DNA of 64,000 bases from Cristatella mucedo (lineage: Eukaryota; Bryozoa; Phylactolaemata; Cristatellidae), in NCBI GenBank assembly GCA_009760855.2, contig WPIO01000048.1:2613501-2677500 (forward strand), given 5' to 3'. A program made the position numbers and the translations under genes. A model generated the notes under the pieces. That model saw only the letters and a list, made by a program, of their open reading frames with translations, was not told the DNA's origin and made no database searches. Below, piece by piece: positions 1-11,419 of the stretch; position 1 is the stretch's first letter, and each line of letters starts with the position of its first letter.

Positions 1-596
1 TCAGGAGTTGGCTGTATCACAACTTGAAAATAGAACTCTAACCAGTGATCGCTTTGTCATAGGTGCTGTGGCCAAGAGATGTGTAAAAGTCTGAATCGAT
101 GAAAGCATGTATGCTAAACGTGTTCAACAGCTACATAGCTTATATAACAGCTTTATACGATAGCAGATATCTAACGAATAACACAAAAGCTCCTCAATTA
201 GGGACTTGAGCGGAGTAAAATAAGCCATAAGAACTGCTGGAATTGTATCGCATGACTCGGAGATTATGGGAAATACGCTCAAGTAACTACGGTAAAATTG
301 TGGTCCCAGCATTGACTTTTTACACGGAGTGAAGCCGAATCGGATGCATTAACTGATTGCAGACGACTTGCGGAAAAGTCAGCATCAGCTTTACTGGATT
401 CGCGTTTTACTTTCACTATTGGGCCTCCCTGTCAGCCTTCCACGGCCTGTACCCCTTAACCACGGCATCCAGCAAGTGCTAGTGCAGTGGCATTGAAAGC
501 AGCGTTATTTTTTGACTATTGCTTTTTGTATCGATGCTTTATAGCTTGATGGTATAAATTGTATCTACCTGAAAATGTGGCTTATCTGAATTGTAG
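1..596. other. No gene recognised; probably SLCO intron
   Basis: This stretch lies upstream of the first SLCO exon I can see. Reading both strands I found no conserved protein segment, no RNA gene and no repeat I could place. The N-terminal half of the transporter must lie in exons left of the window or in exons here too short or divergent for me to recognise. Confidence 0.5.
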
Positions 597-792
597 GCGT
601 CATCATATCAGTGATGAGCACTTTGACAGTGCTGTCTGGAGGCTGGGTAATAAGCCGCTTCAAGCTAAGACTGCAGCATTGCATCGGCATGATCATCTGC
701 ACTTTCGCAGTCGGCTCGGCTTTCTACCTGGCAGGAGGCTTCCTTTCTTGTCGGCAATACGTCGCTGATAACGAATTCAAGCACAATTCATC
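597..792 (+). CDS. SLCO exon: transmembrane segment with GGWVISRFKL
   Basis: The frame reads VIISVMSTLTVLSGGWVISR and continues FKL, matching the OATP pattern GG(Y/W/F)xxxxFKL at the cytoplasmic end of a helix, then a hydrophobic segment ending at SCRQYVADN, which corresponds to the FxGC(E/P) end of the next helix. The donor is TTCATC|GTAAGA, leaving phase 2. The acceptor is less certain: TGTAG before 597 is preferred because it keeps the longest open helix; CAG before 612 or before 630 are alternatives in the same frame. Confidence 0.8.
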
Positions 793-3700
793 GTAAGAAG
801 CGCTGCTGTTCGCCGATGCTAGCTAGGCGGGCGCAACCAACTTCTTCGTGATACGAAATGTCCGAGCAAAAACGTCAACACTCTTTCCGGCTGTAGCTGA
901 GTGATCCTGTACTTTCCTGCCTCTCTTTTATCTAATCGCTTTGAGAAATATTTTTTCAGATTGATGATAAGAGTCGTTTGTCGACATAACGCCCGTCCAA
1001 ATTTCTTTCTTGTGCCCTCTCATTCGATTAACGCCGCCAATCTAAGAAACCTAACCGAACCTCTTTGTTCCTCGCTCCCTCGTCTTCCTTCCACCTGCCC
1101 CTTCCTTTCTGCTGTCGGCCCTCTTCCAGGTCTTCTCATACCTCTCTCCACTCTCCTTTTTATTCGTCTCTCTCTTTCGGTTCCCGTCCTCTCGCTCTTT
1201 CACTCACTCTCTTACTCACTCACTATCGCTCTTGCTCTCCCCCTGGAAGGGCGTAGGCGGTATTTCGGTACTCGATCTAAACCACTACCTCAATGGACTC
1301 TTCTCTTTAACTGCTAGCGTAAGAAGTTCGTACACATGTATTTGTTGAGAGTCCGGAAAGCTCCGTGCGACGCAGGCAAACCGCTCACCGGACTCCAGTA
1401 GACCAGCCGTAAGAAGATTCGCCCCTCACGATGACTCTAAAAGTATTGTCGACTCCTTAAAAACGTAACAATCTTCATCCCGTAACAACCGCCGCTGAAT
1501 GTGCACGCCCAAGACGAGCCACTCTCGTAGCCTATTGAATCCTTTGAAAACTAAATTAGAATAGCGCTTGCCTCTCCCTCCGGAGAAGTACCTGAATCCC
1601 GCCGCGTGCCCGCCGATGGCGCGCCCGCACGCTGACAACTCTCTGCTGCCGCTCTCGAGGTCCGCTGACCGCTCGAGGCTGCAGGCTGAACGAAGCCGCT
1701 CGGGTTGAAGCGGCTCGATGTTAGCGTAGCGTGGTGGCTTGCTGCTTTTAGCCCAAAATGCGTTGCAGATGGATGACATGAGCGGGCGCTGTTTGGTAGC
1801 TTCCAGAGATTACTTAAGATGCTAAGTTTTCTTGCGAATTTTTTGCACCGAATGATTGTAGAGCTTCTGAAGGTAAGGGTGCTCGCTCTTCATGGCTGAG
1901 GTCGTGGGTTCGAATCCTCCAGCAGTGGGTGATCCTTTATTGCCAACTACAAGCCATGGCGATAGCCGTTAAGACTCTTCTGCCTCTATTCAAGCGAGGC
2001 TTTTAAATCAGCTGGTATTTGGTAATTTGATTTAATTTGGCTGCCACACCCGCGAGGCTGGCAAGGAGCTGGAGCACTGAAAATGTGGCCTCCTGTAACA
2101 CCACTGTAATAGCTTACTCGTTAGGCCGCCTAACCTTAGACCATTAAATGATTAATTATAATAACTTAATAATTATTAGAATTAAGACACTTGAAAATAT
2201 GTCCCCACTGGAGTGCTTACTCATTTTTTACCCTTACGTTTCAGTTGATTTTTTTTTGAGCAGTAATTTTATGAGTGCATTAGCAAGTTTGGCTTGAGTT
2301 CCCGTCTTCAGAAACAAGCCTGATGTTTAAAAGTAGCTTCGAAATTTTGCATAATTGCATGTAAGCCGTATTTACCGATGGGCTGATGTGGAAGTTACGC
2401 CAGCCTAAAGACTGAAAACCTGCCTTACAGGCATTCTAACCTCTGGGCCTCTGTAGCCACCCATATCCATATCCATATATATTCGGCAAGCCCCTCTTGC
2501 ATTTGTAACTCGCCAAGGGCGGCTGCTCAGGCATAACCGAAATCAACGTGGCCTCCAGTGCCTCCCGGGACGAGCGGCAAAAGCTTATTTGACGGTTGTC
2601 AGAGGCGAGCTACGCTACGGTCATGGTGCGTACGTAGAGTGTCTCGACGCCAAATACTCCTGCATCCTAGAGACACATAAGGCGTGCCGTGCGCCTAGTC
2701 TTGGCTGCGCTGGCCCGTTTAGGATCGACCAGTATCGATACAGTCTGGTGAAGCTCTTGGTCATGTGGAATTTATATTCGACTCATGAAAGAGTCCACCT
2801 TAATTAGTTTGCTACGAGTAGTTCCAAAATACATATCACAAGGTACGGCAATGCGTCAATAATAATAATAATAATAGCTGATTTATTAGCCTCATTTGCA
2901 TAGCGGCAGAAGAGCCTTGACGGCTGTCACTGCCGCTTGCAGTGGGCAATAAAGGATCGCACACTACAGGGCTCGAACCCACGACCTTGGTCATGAAGAG
3001 TGAGCACCTTATCGCCAGGGCAAAAACCCAGTGGCAATAGCGTTAGTGCCGAACGTGGCACGGCAGTTTGTGCGGCCACCTTGGCAATAAATGAATAGGA
3101 GAAAATTACTCAATAAAGCATCTTAATTTTCTAGTATTATTCTCAATTAATCCTCGTGACAATGCTGCAGGTTGTCCCGGCAATGGCAACGGCATCGCCG
3201 TCGAGTTTGCAACATAGCTTCAGTACGTATCAGCACGCATAAGCACACAGAAGGCAATTCATGGGGTTCTAGCATATGCTATGCGGAGCAGGTACGTTTA
3301 TAGCTTCAGTTCGAATGTCAAGTCCGGGTATTTATGTCGTGATGTTAATCAGCAGTTAGTTCCAGGTTTTAGGATCATACGATATAAAAGTACTGTCTCC
3401 AAAGGATTTGAGAACGCTCGGGCACAGCTAAATGACGAGTCAGAACAGTGGTTGGTACGATAACAAAAGCTGATTCGAAAGCAATTCTGAAGGGTTAACT
3501 GTTGTTAGAGAATTAAGGGTACTAAAAATTAGTGACAAAACGTTTAAGACACCACGCTGCTTGATTGAGAGCTAGTGCTGGTAAGTGAGAATTCGGACTG
3601 CACTAACTGTAAGCACCTAATGGCTGGAAGACCTGCGAGTTGTCAGTTACAGAATTCGAGAAATGACGTCATGCATACACGGACCAACTTGGATGAGGTA

Positions 3701-6700
3701 CCACAGACTAAACAGGCCTAAGCGTTTGCAATGTTACGTAGCTGAAAGTAGGCAGACTTTACTGTGGAGCCGATGTGGTCTTCTAGTGAACAGCCACGTT
3801 GGAACAGGACACCTAGATTTTTTGCCGATACCATAGATGATATGCTGGCGGAGAACATTTTGATAATGGCCTACGAATTCTGAAACTTGACGACGGTGAT
3901 TAGCCTGGAATGCATTCAGTGCTTTACCAGTTCAGTACTAGGTACGTGTACTGCTAAAAAGAAGCCATGTCATGCCCTGAAAATGGCCTCATTGATTGAA
4001 AGGATACTCTCAGTACGATCTGAGCTTGAAGCAAGATTTCGTGCCTGCTGTTTAGACATGTCCCTTAGCTTAATGAAAGCTAATAGCCAGATGACTCTTC
4101 TTCTCTTACTGATTATCTGTTTAGCAGCGTAGTCTCTGTTAGCAGCCAACACTGCTACTCAGAATTGTTTTTCATTTATACAGATATAACTGCACCGGGG
4201 AGCTATACGCTCCGGTCTGCATCGATAGCCAATCGTACTATTCACCTTGCCATGCAGGTTGCTACAACGCCACCAGATATCAAAACGGCAGCCAGGTAAT
4301 ATGCTTAATGAGACTTTCACTGTATAGGCTAATAATAATAATAATAACAATACATTTTTCTAGCGCTCAGAGAACTTAATTTATTTCTAGGCACTGTAAA
4401 AATACTGTAAAGGAAGCATGATCGAATCGTTAGTGTTAGCATGCTCGATGTTAATAAGAATAACATGCTTTGAGGTTATATGCACAGGGTCAGCTCACAT
4501 GGACCCACTAAATGCTATGATAAATAGATACGTGGCAGCGTATTTTTAAATGTCGTCGAGTCAGGGGATGTCGCGACGTCAGTGGGGAAAGAGTTTTAGC
4601 CCGTGGGGGCATACGAACTAAATGCATGGTCTCCAAAGAATGTGAGGTTCTTACGAGGTCTAGCTAAGCGATTTGATTCATAAAAGCGCGCGGTACAATG
4701 CCTATTTAGCCTAGTGGGGGAGTAGATCTGATCGGTAGGCTCGAACTAAAAAACGAAGGGACCTAAAAGTGAGTGACAGAAAGTTGCAGGTTAGCTGATT
4801 TAACAGCCTTATTTATATAGCTGCAGAAGAGCCTTGCTCGCAATCCCCACCACATAAAGTGGCTATAAAGGATCGCTCACTGCAGGACTTGAACCCGGTA
4901 CCTGGGTTGTAAAGAGCGAACACCATACCGCTTGGCTAAGAGACTTGAATTCGATGCTCTACTTGAGTGGAAGGCATAGCAGGTCGGAAAGAAGTGCGTG
5001 TGATGCGGCAACTGCCATGCTCACGGCGGATGCGCATGACTGCCGAATTCTGCACCAACTGTAAACGCCTGATTGTACAGGCCGGTTTACCAGCAAGCAG
5101 CGACTTACAGAAGTCAAGACGGGATGTCGCAAATACTGAAGCAAATAATTTTGTTGTGTCAATATTAGGTAATCACTTAGGCCGTGTAATTTGGATCATG
5201 ATTTTATGGGGAGAATTGACATTGAGGATGAGATACGGAGGATACTTTTGCGGAAGCAGCTTCGATGGCTTCCGGTTGAACAACGGATACAGAGCAAAGT
5301 TCTTAGTCTGACCCATAACGCCCGCCGTGGCTAGGCTCCTTCATATTTAGCTAAACTACTGCACCAGTTTTGATCTCGTGCTCTCAGGTCCTTCATAGAC
5401 TATGAATTGGCTGTTCTATTCTTCCACTTAAAGAAAGACCGTTGACAGCAGAAACTTTTGCTCTGCAGGTTCTAGACTGCGAAGATCGCTTTTACATTTC
5501 TTATGCACCGACATCTCTCCTGCAGCCAACTGCGACACATCTTTTCCAGCCGTCCTGCACTGCCACTTCCTTGCTATTCACTTTCTCAGCTGCCCTTTTG
5601 GCTCAGCTACTTTCTCTGCGTTTCGTGAGTTGAAGTATGTTGGCTACCGAATGCGTACCGAAAGCGGCTCAGGCTGCGTGTGCTAAACAAAACTCTCCCT
5701 CGTAGCACCCACATACTCGTAGTTGCTTTGTGGAGTTACAGACCGAGACTAGACAATAGTGGGAGGTACAAGGACATAATGTGAGGCCCAAGGAGTGAGT
5801 AGTTATTGTAGCTCAGCCAGAGCTATTGAAGAAAGGGGGCTAAAATGAATCATGGTCCGAGCTTAGCTAGTCCTGCGCCGCCGAGCAGCTACTCCTACAC
5901 ACTTTGTCTGCATTCTGGATTTTTCGCTGACGGTACGTTACACAGGGTAACGCTTCTTTGGAATCAGGCGACCCTGTTTTCTTGATGAAAGACCTAGTTC
6001 TTGATTAATGGGTATACCGTGTTGTGTCAATTTAGTTTGGCGCATTGATTGCCTTAGGAACCAAGAGTTCGGCCTTGAGGCAGAAGCCAGGACGGCCTTC
6101 AAAAAAATTATAAAAAAATTTGAAAAAATTAAAAATAAAAATAAAAAGTAAAAGAAAATAATAAAAATAGCGCTCTCGGAGAACTCAATCTCTTTCTGGG
6201 CACTTTGCATTTGCAGTAAATGAAGTACGATCGAAATGCAACAGGTAACTAAGTAACAAAGGTAACTAAGATTTGAGGAACCTAAAATTGAGGGGCAGAA
6301 ACTTGAAGGCGGTTCTGGCACTTCTTAATCACGATCAAGTGAATTTACCTGAGAAGGGGTGTAATGCACGTAGAATTGTGCATCAGCTGAAAGCATCGTA
6401 TTGCCCAGGCCTGAGGAAGCGAAAGTTGTGAGCTACAAAAGTCTAGACGGGACATCACATATGCATCGAGCAGCTGTCGTTGCTATCGTGTCCGTACCTA
6501 CCCAATTGTTTGCAACGGTACGTAATTGTAAGTTACACTTCGACCGAATACTGAACGACTAGTTGGCCCACTAATCTTCACCTGAAGGTAATGAAAAGGG
6601 AACTTTCGACAGTAGGGCAATCACGTAAGTAGCACCGCATGACATTTGCCATATCAGACTGACTGTGCAACAGACTGAAATCGCCAAAATGTTAAAACTT

Positions 6701-9700
6701 TCCCGACGGCTCCCCACAGGGCAATTTTGGTACAATTTTGGACTAAGTGTTTTGAGAGTGCCTCCCGCGTTGCAGGGAGCTTTGCTACCTCTGGCCAATC
6801 AGTGTCTGTCCTCAAGACACTACTGGGCGATTTCCGTCGCAGAACCGTGCGCCTGAATAGTCTCTAGAGCCTTTTGGTTATAGACATACGGCGGCTGTTT
6901 CTGCTCCCTTAACACAACCGTGAATGTTTTACCGGGAACATGCCAGGACAACTGCGAGGAGGTGATACCTTACGTCGCCGTCATCTTGCTCGCCTACTCA
7001 GTTCCGTGCTTCGCAAGCCTGGCGGGAGTCACTGTTCTACTCAGGTAAGGTGACAACCGAGTTGAATCCTGCCGAATGCAGGACTTCACGCTTGTTTAAC
7101 ATTGTTTAAGTCCCAGTTGTGTCTTTTCTCAAGTCCTGATTATGTCCTGATTGTCACACGGTTTTATCTCCACGTTTACATACCTGATTGCCGATTGCAG
7201 CCTGATAAATCTTTTCTCCAGCATTACTTCTTCACAACATCTCACAATCTGTAATCATTTCGAAGTGCTTGCTAGCGATTCTAATCGTATTCTATATTAA
7301 GCTAGCTGTTCAATGTTTCCTAGATAACTGTTGTCCGAGAACTCTGCTCTACAGAATCTATTTGCCCATCTAGCATAACAGAAATAGCTAGCCTCCCTTA
7401 GATAACATAAAGACTTGATGATATATTTGCAGATGCCCCACCGATACTGAGTTCAGTTTAGCCTAGGGGAACCATGGAGCTAACTAGCACTGAGGTAAGC
7501 TATCATAATAAATAATGACAAAGTTAAACGTTCATTTGCATGGCACTCTAAGAACGCTTAATACCTATCCGGGCGCTTTGCCACTCTCTGTAAGAGAATA
7601 AATAACCAAAGTAAAGTTACTCGAACAGTATAAAGCAATCAAAAGGAAGCAAGTATCTTGCTCTGACAATGATTCTAAAGAAAACATGAATACCCATATG
7701 GCCACAGGTTGTAGAACCCCTGACTGAGGTAACATACACTTGATCAGGCACATGATCAGGCAGGAAAAGCACAGAGAAACAACAGAGGTCAAGTTTACTA
7801 TGGCGAAAGCAAAGCTGACCGGAGCAGTAGCGTCTTTAGCAGAGGCTTGAAATATGCAAGGTCGTCGCTCATAGTGACCGTAGCAAAAAAGAGCTCTAGA
7901 CTTTTGCTACTTGCGTGCTGAAGGCTCAATCGCACACTGATTTCAAGTTAGTGCGAGGGACGGCAAGATAATTTCACACTGAGGTGCTTAAAAATTTGGC
8001 ATTTATTTATTCTTTTTCTCTCTGTTCCGTGAAGCTTTTTGGGGACAATTTTTTCAAGACTCCTGGAAAAATGAAAACAGAAGGAAGACCTGATATAAAT
8101 TAGCTAAACAAATGCAATTATATATTAATTTCAGGCTTTGTATGTGCGGATAAAAAGATGTCCGATTTTATTGGCATGGAATCTTTCCTGTATTGAACGA
8201 GTCATTAGAAAGTTGGCAAAGGACTGATCTCATTTTCTCGCTTAGCTTCAAAAAAGACGAGAATTTGGTATCATGTTTCCCATGAAGACCTAGTTTTACA
8301 TATAATATTCATCGTGCACACACCATCTGGGACAGCTTGAAGACTTTTTCCAAGGATTGCTCAGTTTACGACACAGCAAATGCAGAAGGGGGAGGTAACA
8401 TTTTGGACGCATTGGAGTCCAGGTGTCAGCAAACAAGGCGGATAACGTTTAAGCTAGATAGGCAAATTCTGATGAGTTGGATCATTCAGCTTTGCCAAGC
8501 GAATAATTTCCCGTAAGTAAGGCGTATTCAGAGTCTGACAGGTGAGACAGCAGTGAGAAGGGCAGAAAGAAGAGAAGCCTGGGCCTGTATTTTTTTACTG
8601 CTGCGTTCGAGTCTGTGCCTGCATCGGCACGTTTCTTGTAATTCGTAGTCCGTGCAAATGAGTCCTGTAAGTAACATGTGTGGACAGCCTCGGGGGGGGG
8701 GGTGCGGGGCGGGGCCGGAAGCACCGCTCGTAGGAAGCACTATGCTCGAGTCGTCAAAGCAGAGCTTCAAAGCACTGCTTGGGGAGAATCTGCAATTCGT
8801 CAAAATAAACTTTCCTCGTGTGGAGATTACGCGAATGTCCGTGTCAACGTGTCTTCAGCTCATCGCTCTTTGTTCAGGCTCTGCTGCGATATGTCGTTCC
8901 TGTACGCATGTGCACGTGAACAGCAAGCGAGATCAGTCAGTTGTAGCAGGCGGGCAGTGAGGCCGTTAAAACCAACTGTGCCCTGCCGATGACAAACATT
9001 ATTCCGTAGTCAGCACTATTATGCCACGACGCGGTCATTTGCGTTGCCGAGTATGTATTGTCGTAAAATGTATTACCTAGCAATCATTCTCAGTATAATG
9101 AGAAGTCTTGAAGAGACTTCCCGGTGTGCGGTTGGTGTGCGGTGATAAAAAGACCTTCAGACCTGCAATGCATTTTTATTTAGCTTCCTTGACGAAGTCC
9201 TGTGTGCCACTGTTCGTTCCTTTGTGAAGTACAAGTTGTATTCCACGTGGCTTGACAGTTGCAGCGAGTATTCCGGCAATATACCTTAAAACTGTCTATA
9301 CGAGCTCCGTAGCTTCAGACGCTAGTACACGTCTGACAATTGAGTCACGAGTTAACTGCCGCCATAACTAACGCCAGCAACATCGGGCTCGCTGAAAGGT
9401 CACTCGTCAACCTCAGTGAAGGGAATTGAATAATTACTTCATCCAAGAGCCACCTCGACATGAACAAAACTAGCATTAGCTGTTCTAAGCTGTTTTCGTG
9501 TGCAAACTGAATTCACTCTTTATATCGCCGGGATGCGGCGACATCTTCGGCGCGTCAGTCAACCCTAAGTACAGCATTGCACTTAAGGTGCCTGGCACCC
9601 GCCATCAGAACATTGCCTTTTCCAGGTGCGTACCAAAAGAACAGAAGGGCTTCAGCCTTGGCATTTACTACGAGTTTCTTAGTCTGGCCGGTAAGCCGAG

Positions 9701-10279
9701 CCGCCGAGCGAAGCTGTCTGCGCGCGGTTTCCGTCGCCTCAACTCGGGCGGCCGCAATTTCGGCCTTGCCGCCACGTAATACAAGGCTCGCCGTCTCTCG
9801 CGGCGCCGCGAGTTGTAGCCTACCTGCCGTCGCCAATAGTGTACGGTAAGCTCATCGATGACACGTGCCTCGTGTGGGACGGCGAAGCCGACGGCTGCTT
9901 GAACGAAGACGACAGCGACTCGAAGGGCAACTGCGTGCAGTACGAAAACTCCGACCTGCGAAACGTCATGCACTTTCTCGCCGCCGGCATGCAGGGCGTC
10001 GGCTGCCTTCTGGCCGTGGTCACGTGGCTCGTCATTGGCGCCCGAGAGCGAAAGCGGCCACAGCCGCTCACGAGCTCCGGGGCAGCGCCAAGGCTAAAGG
10101 CCCTCGAGGAAAAAGACACAATTACCGGCGCCAGCGAAAATCTTGCATTCTCCCTGGAACATTCGGAACACGGCTTCGGGGCGACAATGACAGCCGAGCC
10201 CGACGGTGCCATCTCACTTCCGGAAAGGCCTGATCTCGACCCGGCCAGCAGCTCATGCGACGAACACACGAAATGCTAG
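597..10279 (+). CDS. Organic anion transporter (SLCO/OATP family), 3' part, four exons seen
   Basis: Join of exons 597-792, [at least one exon not found], 6884-7044, 9626-9690 and 9819-10279. OATPs are 12-helix plasma-membrane carriers that take up amphipathic organic anions without sodium. What is seen: a helix with SGGWVISRFKL followed by a second hydrophobic stretch (exon 1); a cysteine-rich extracellular end (CFCS...TCQDNC) and a helix (exon 2); RCVPKEQKGFSLGI, the family's cytoplasmic RCVPxExxxFxLG signature (exon 3); and AYLPSPIVYGKLIDDTC, the last helix-loop motif, then a final helix and a ~70-residue cytoplasmic tail (exon 4). The junctions 7044/9626 (AG+G, Arg) and 9690/9819 (G+CC, Ala) keep frame. 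Exon 1 ends in phase 2 but exon 2 starts in phase 0, so at least one exon, probably the Kazal-type loop, is missing between them. The N-terminal exons are outside the window. Family assignment is firm; the subfamily is not determined. Confidence 0.87.
1866..2016 (+). mobile_element. SINE2 copy (tRNA-derived)
   Basis: The head contains a tRNA B-box-like GGTTCGAATCC inside GAGGTCGTGGGTTCGAATCC. It is followed by the family body (GATCCTTTATTGCC, then GGCGATAGCCGTTAAG) and the tail AAATCAGCTGG. The same order recurs at 54955, 55600 and 37881 (+) and, reversed, at several other sites. Confidence 0.8.
2857..3030 (-). mobile_element. SINE2 copy, preceded by an (AAT)n run
   Basis: Reverse copy of SINE2: AGCTGATTTATTAGCCTCAT, then GCAGTGGGCAATAAAGGATC and the B-box complement GGCTCGAACCCACGACCT. 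A short (AAT)n run at 2857-2874 sits next to the SINE 3' end and may be its tail. Confidence 0.78.
3222..3885 (-). mobile_element. LINE-A remnant (C-terminal RT region and 3' UTR)
   Basis: Diverged reverse copy. Landmarks in family order are the CAGCACGCATAAGCACA block, GTCTCCAAAGGATTTGAG, the CTGTAAGCACCTAATGGCTG block and GGACACCTAGATTTT. It has no intact frame. It lies inside the SLCO intronic interval. Confidence 0.72.
4328..5170 (-). mobile_element. LINE-A 3' end, 5'-truncated, split by a SINE2
   Basis: Starts at an (AAT)n run (4331-4348), followed by the reverse of the conserved 3' end (GCGCTCAGAGAACTTAAT), the 3' UTR, and the end of the RT ORF (read on the - strand). It is interrupted at about 4795-4945 by a SINE2 and resumes at GAATTCGATGCTCTACTTGA. 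The fragment from 4959 to 5162 still shows degraded C-terminal coding sequence in the reverse frame. Confidence 0.78.
4795..4945 (-). mobile_element. SINE2 inserted within LINE-A
   Basis: Reverse SINE2: AGCTGATTTAACAGCCTTAT through AAAGGATCGCTCACTGCAGG, then GACTTGAACCCGGTACCTGG (B-box complement), ending at GCTTGGCTAAG. LINE-A sequence continues on both sides, so the SINE arrived later. I see no clear target-site duplication. Confidence 0.72.
5190..5738 (+). mobile_element. LINE-B 3' fragment
   Basis: Forward copy of the LINE-B C-terminal RT region and 3' UTR. It aligns by eye to 23710-24200: GCTTCGATGGCTTCCGGTTG, then CTGCACCAGTTT, GACCGTTGACAGCAGAAACT, GGCTACCGAATGCGTACC, and the 3' end CACCCACATACTCGTAG. 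It is disrupted by stops. Unlike LINE-A, it has no AAT/ATT tail. Confidence 0.75.
6095..6535 (-). mobile_element. LINE-A remnant
   Basis: The reverse 3' end (TAGCGCTCTCGGAGAACTCA, then CTCTTTCTGGGCACTTTGCA) is preceded by an A-rich run at 6104-6165. It continues with short, diverged stretches of LINE-A 3' UTR and C-terminal coding sequence to about 6535. Confidence 0.7.
6884..7044 (+). CDS. SLCO exon: cysteine-rich loop end and transmembrane helix
   Basis: Acceptor GGTTATAG|ACATAC, donor CTACTCAG|GTAAGG; 161 bp, phase 0 to phase 2. It reads TYGGCFCSLNTTVNVLPGTC and then QDNCEEVIPYVAVILLAYSV, PCFASLAGVTVLL. OATPs carry a CxC...C...C stretch at the end of the large extracellular loop and then a helix leading to the RCVP motif. 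One N-glycosylation sequon (NTT) lies in the extracellular part. The in-frame TAG immediately upstream rules out a longer exon. Confidence 0.85.
7505..7600 (-). mobile_element. LINE-A 3' end scrap
   Basis: Reverse 3' end: GGCACTCTAAGAACGCTTAA and GGGCGCTTTGCC beside an AAT-rich run. It lies in the SLCO intron 7045-9625. The remainder of that intron (7600-9625) shows no exon; it contains a G-run at about 8692-8710 and two overlapping chance ORFs near 8650-8990. Confidence 0.6.
9626..9690 (+). CDS. SLCO exon: RCVPKEQKGFSLGI motif
   Basis: Acceptor CCTTTTCCAG|GTGCGT and donor CTGGCCG|GTAAGC bound a 65-bp exon that completes the Arg codon begun at 7044. It reads (R)CVPKEQKGFSLGIYYEFLS then LA. 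This is the cytoplasmic loop before the last helices, one of the most conserved OATP segments (RCVPxExxxFxLG). Confidence 0.88.
9819..10279 (+). CDS. SLCO terminal exon with stop
   Basis: Acceptor GAGTTGTAG|CCTACC follows a 128-bp intron. The exon reads AYLPSPIVYGKLIDDTCLVW (first codon shared with 9690), matching the OATP consensus (F/Y)LP(T/S)PxxYGxxID(T/x)TC(L). After a negatively charged loop with one Cys pair region (GNCVQYEN) comes a last helix, FLAAGMQGVGCLLAVVTWLV, and a hydrophilic tail of about 70 residues ending at HTKC. The stop TAG is at 10277-10279. Confidence 0.9.
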
Positions 10280-10610
10280 CGACTGCTCGTCCTGCTGCTG
10301 CTCTGCTGACTTCACAGCTAGCGGCACGACGCGTGTCGGCGTCGCGCAAAGCCAATGGCGCCGGCATCACGGCCCTCGGAGTAGCGTTCATCGATGCTGC
10401 GATTGCTACTGCTCGGTCAACGTCAAAGCGGCGGCTGCAGAATGTCAGCCACCGCCTCACTTTGCACTCGATGCGTCGACGGAAAATAGCAGTTCGCGAC
10501 GCCATTGTTTTCCTTCGAATGCGTAGTTCGCCTGTAGAAATGCACATTTCCGTTGCAACGAGCGCCCGCGGGCAGGCAAATAAGCTGAGAAATCAAAGTT
10601 CATGTGCCAC

Positions 10611-10773
10611 CTCAAATATAAATATAATTCATTCATCCCTAAGAGAACTTATTCCCTATTCACGCACTTCACACACGTCCCAGGGATCGAACCCGCACCC
10701 TCGGTCATCAAATGCATTCACATTGACCGGGGTCGTTGAAGGCGAGTCCCTTAGCCACGCGGCCAAACCAGCG
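10611..10773 (-). mobile_element. SINE1 copy
   Basis: Reverse SINE1: 3' end TCCCTAAGAGAACTTATTCC, then the B-box complement GGATCGAACCCGCACCCTCG, then the A-box complement CCACGCGGCCAAACCA. A direct A-rich/AT-rich flank (AATATAAATATAATTCATT) lies at its 3' end. Confidence 0.78.
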
Positions 10774-11018
10774 AAACCCCCTCATCGTCTTCACATTTTG
10801 TTATCTGGATGCCGTACCCTCAAAAGCACACCTTAGGATAAAATTGTATGCGTCGTATTTTGAAAAATATTTTAGCTACAGCTAAATGGCATTCCTAACT
10901 GTAAAGGTACAGCTAAAATGCAATAACGTAGATAACGTAGCGGACAATTGTAGGGGCAAATCACCTTGCAGACGCTACATCTCCGGCCGTGCTGCAACTT
11001 GACTATCGTGCTCGAGGA

Positions 11019-11419
<401 letters not shown>

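Larger units (their letters stand above)
793..6883 (+). other. SLCO intronic interval with repeats; an exon is probably hidden here
   Basis: No exon is recognised in about 6.1 kb, although exon phases (2 at 792, 0 at 6884) require one. 1060-1260 is CT-rich, 1560-1790 is GC-rich without repeat similarity, and 1866-6535 holds several LINE and SINE copies listed separately. I looked for a cysteine-rich Kazal pattern with PVC and an acidic/aromatic centre and did not find it. Confidence 0.6.

Noticed and set aside
1426-1779. 117-codon minus-strand ORF in the SLCO interval
   Set aside because: GC-rich chance frame; no recognisable motif and opposite to the SLCO gene. I also tested the plus strand here for the missing Kazal-type exon and saw no cysteine pattern.
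2589-2807. Cysteine-containing plus-strand frame (YVECLDAKYSC...KACRAPSLGC) as the missing SLCO exon
   Set aside because: Cysteine spacing does not fit the OATP Kazal-like loop, there is no PVC motif, and splice sites of the needed phase are not convincing.
9555-9973. Minus-strand ORFs over the SLCO exons
   Set aside because: Shadows of the plus-strand exons, which carry family motifs and correct splice sites.
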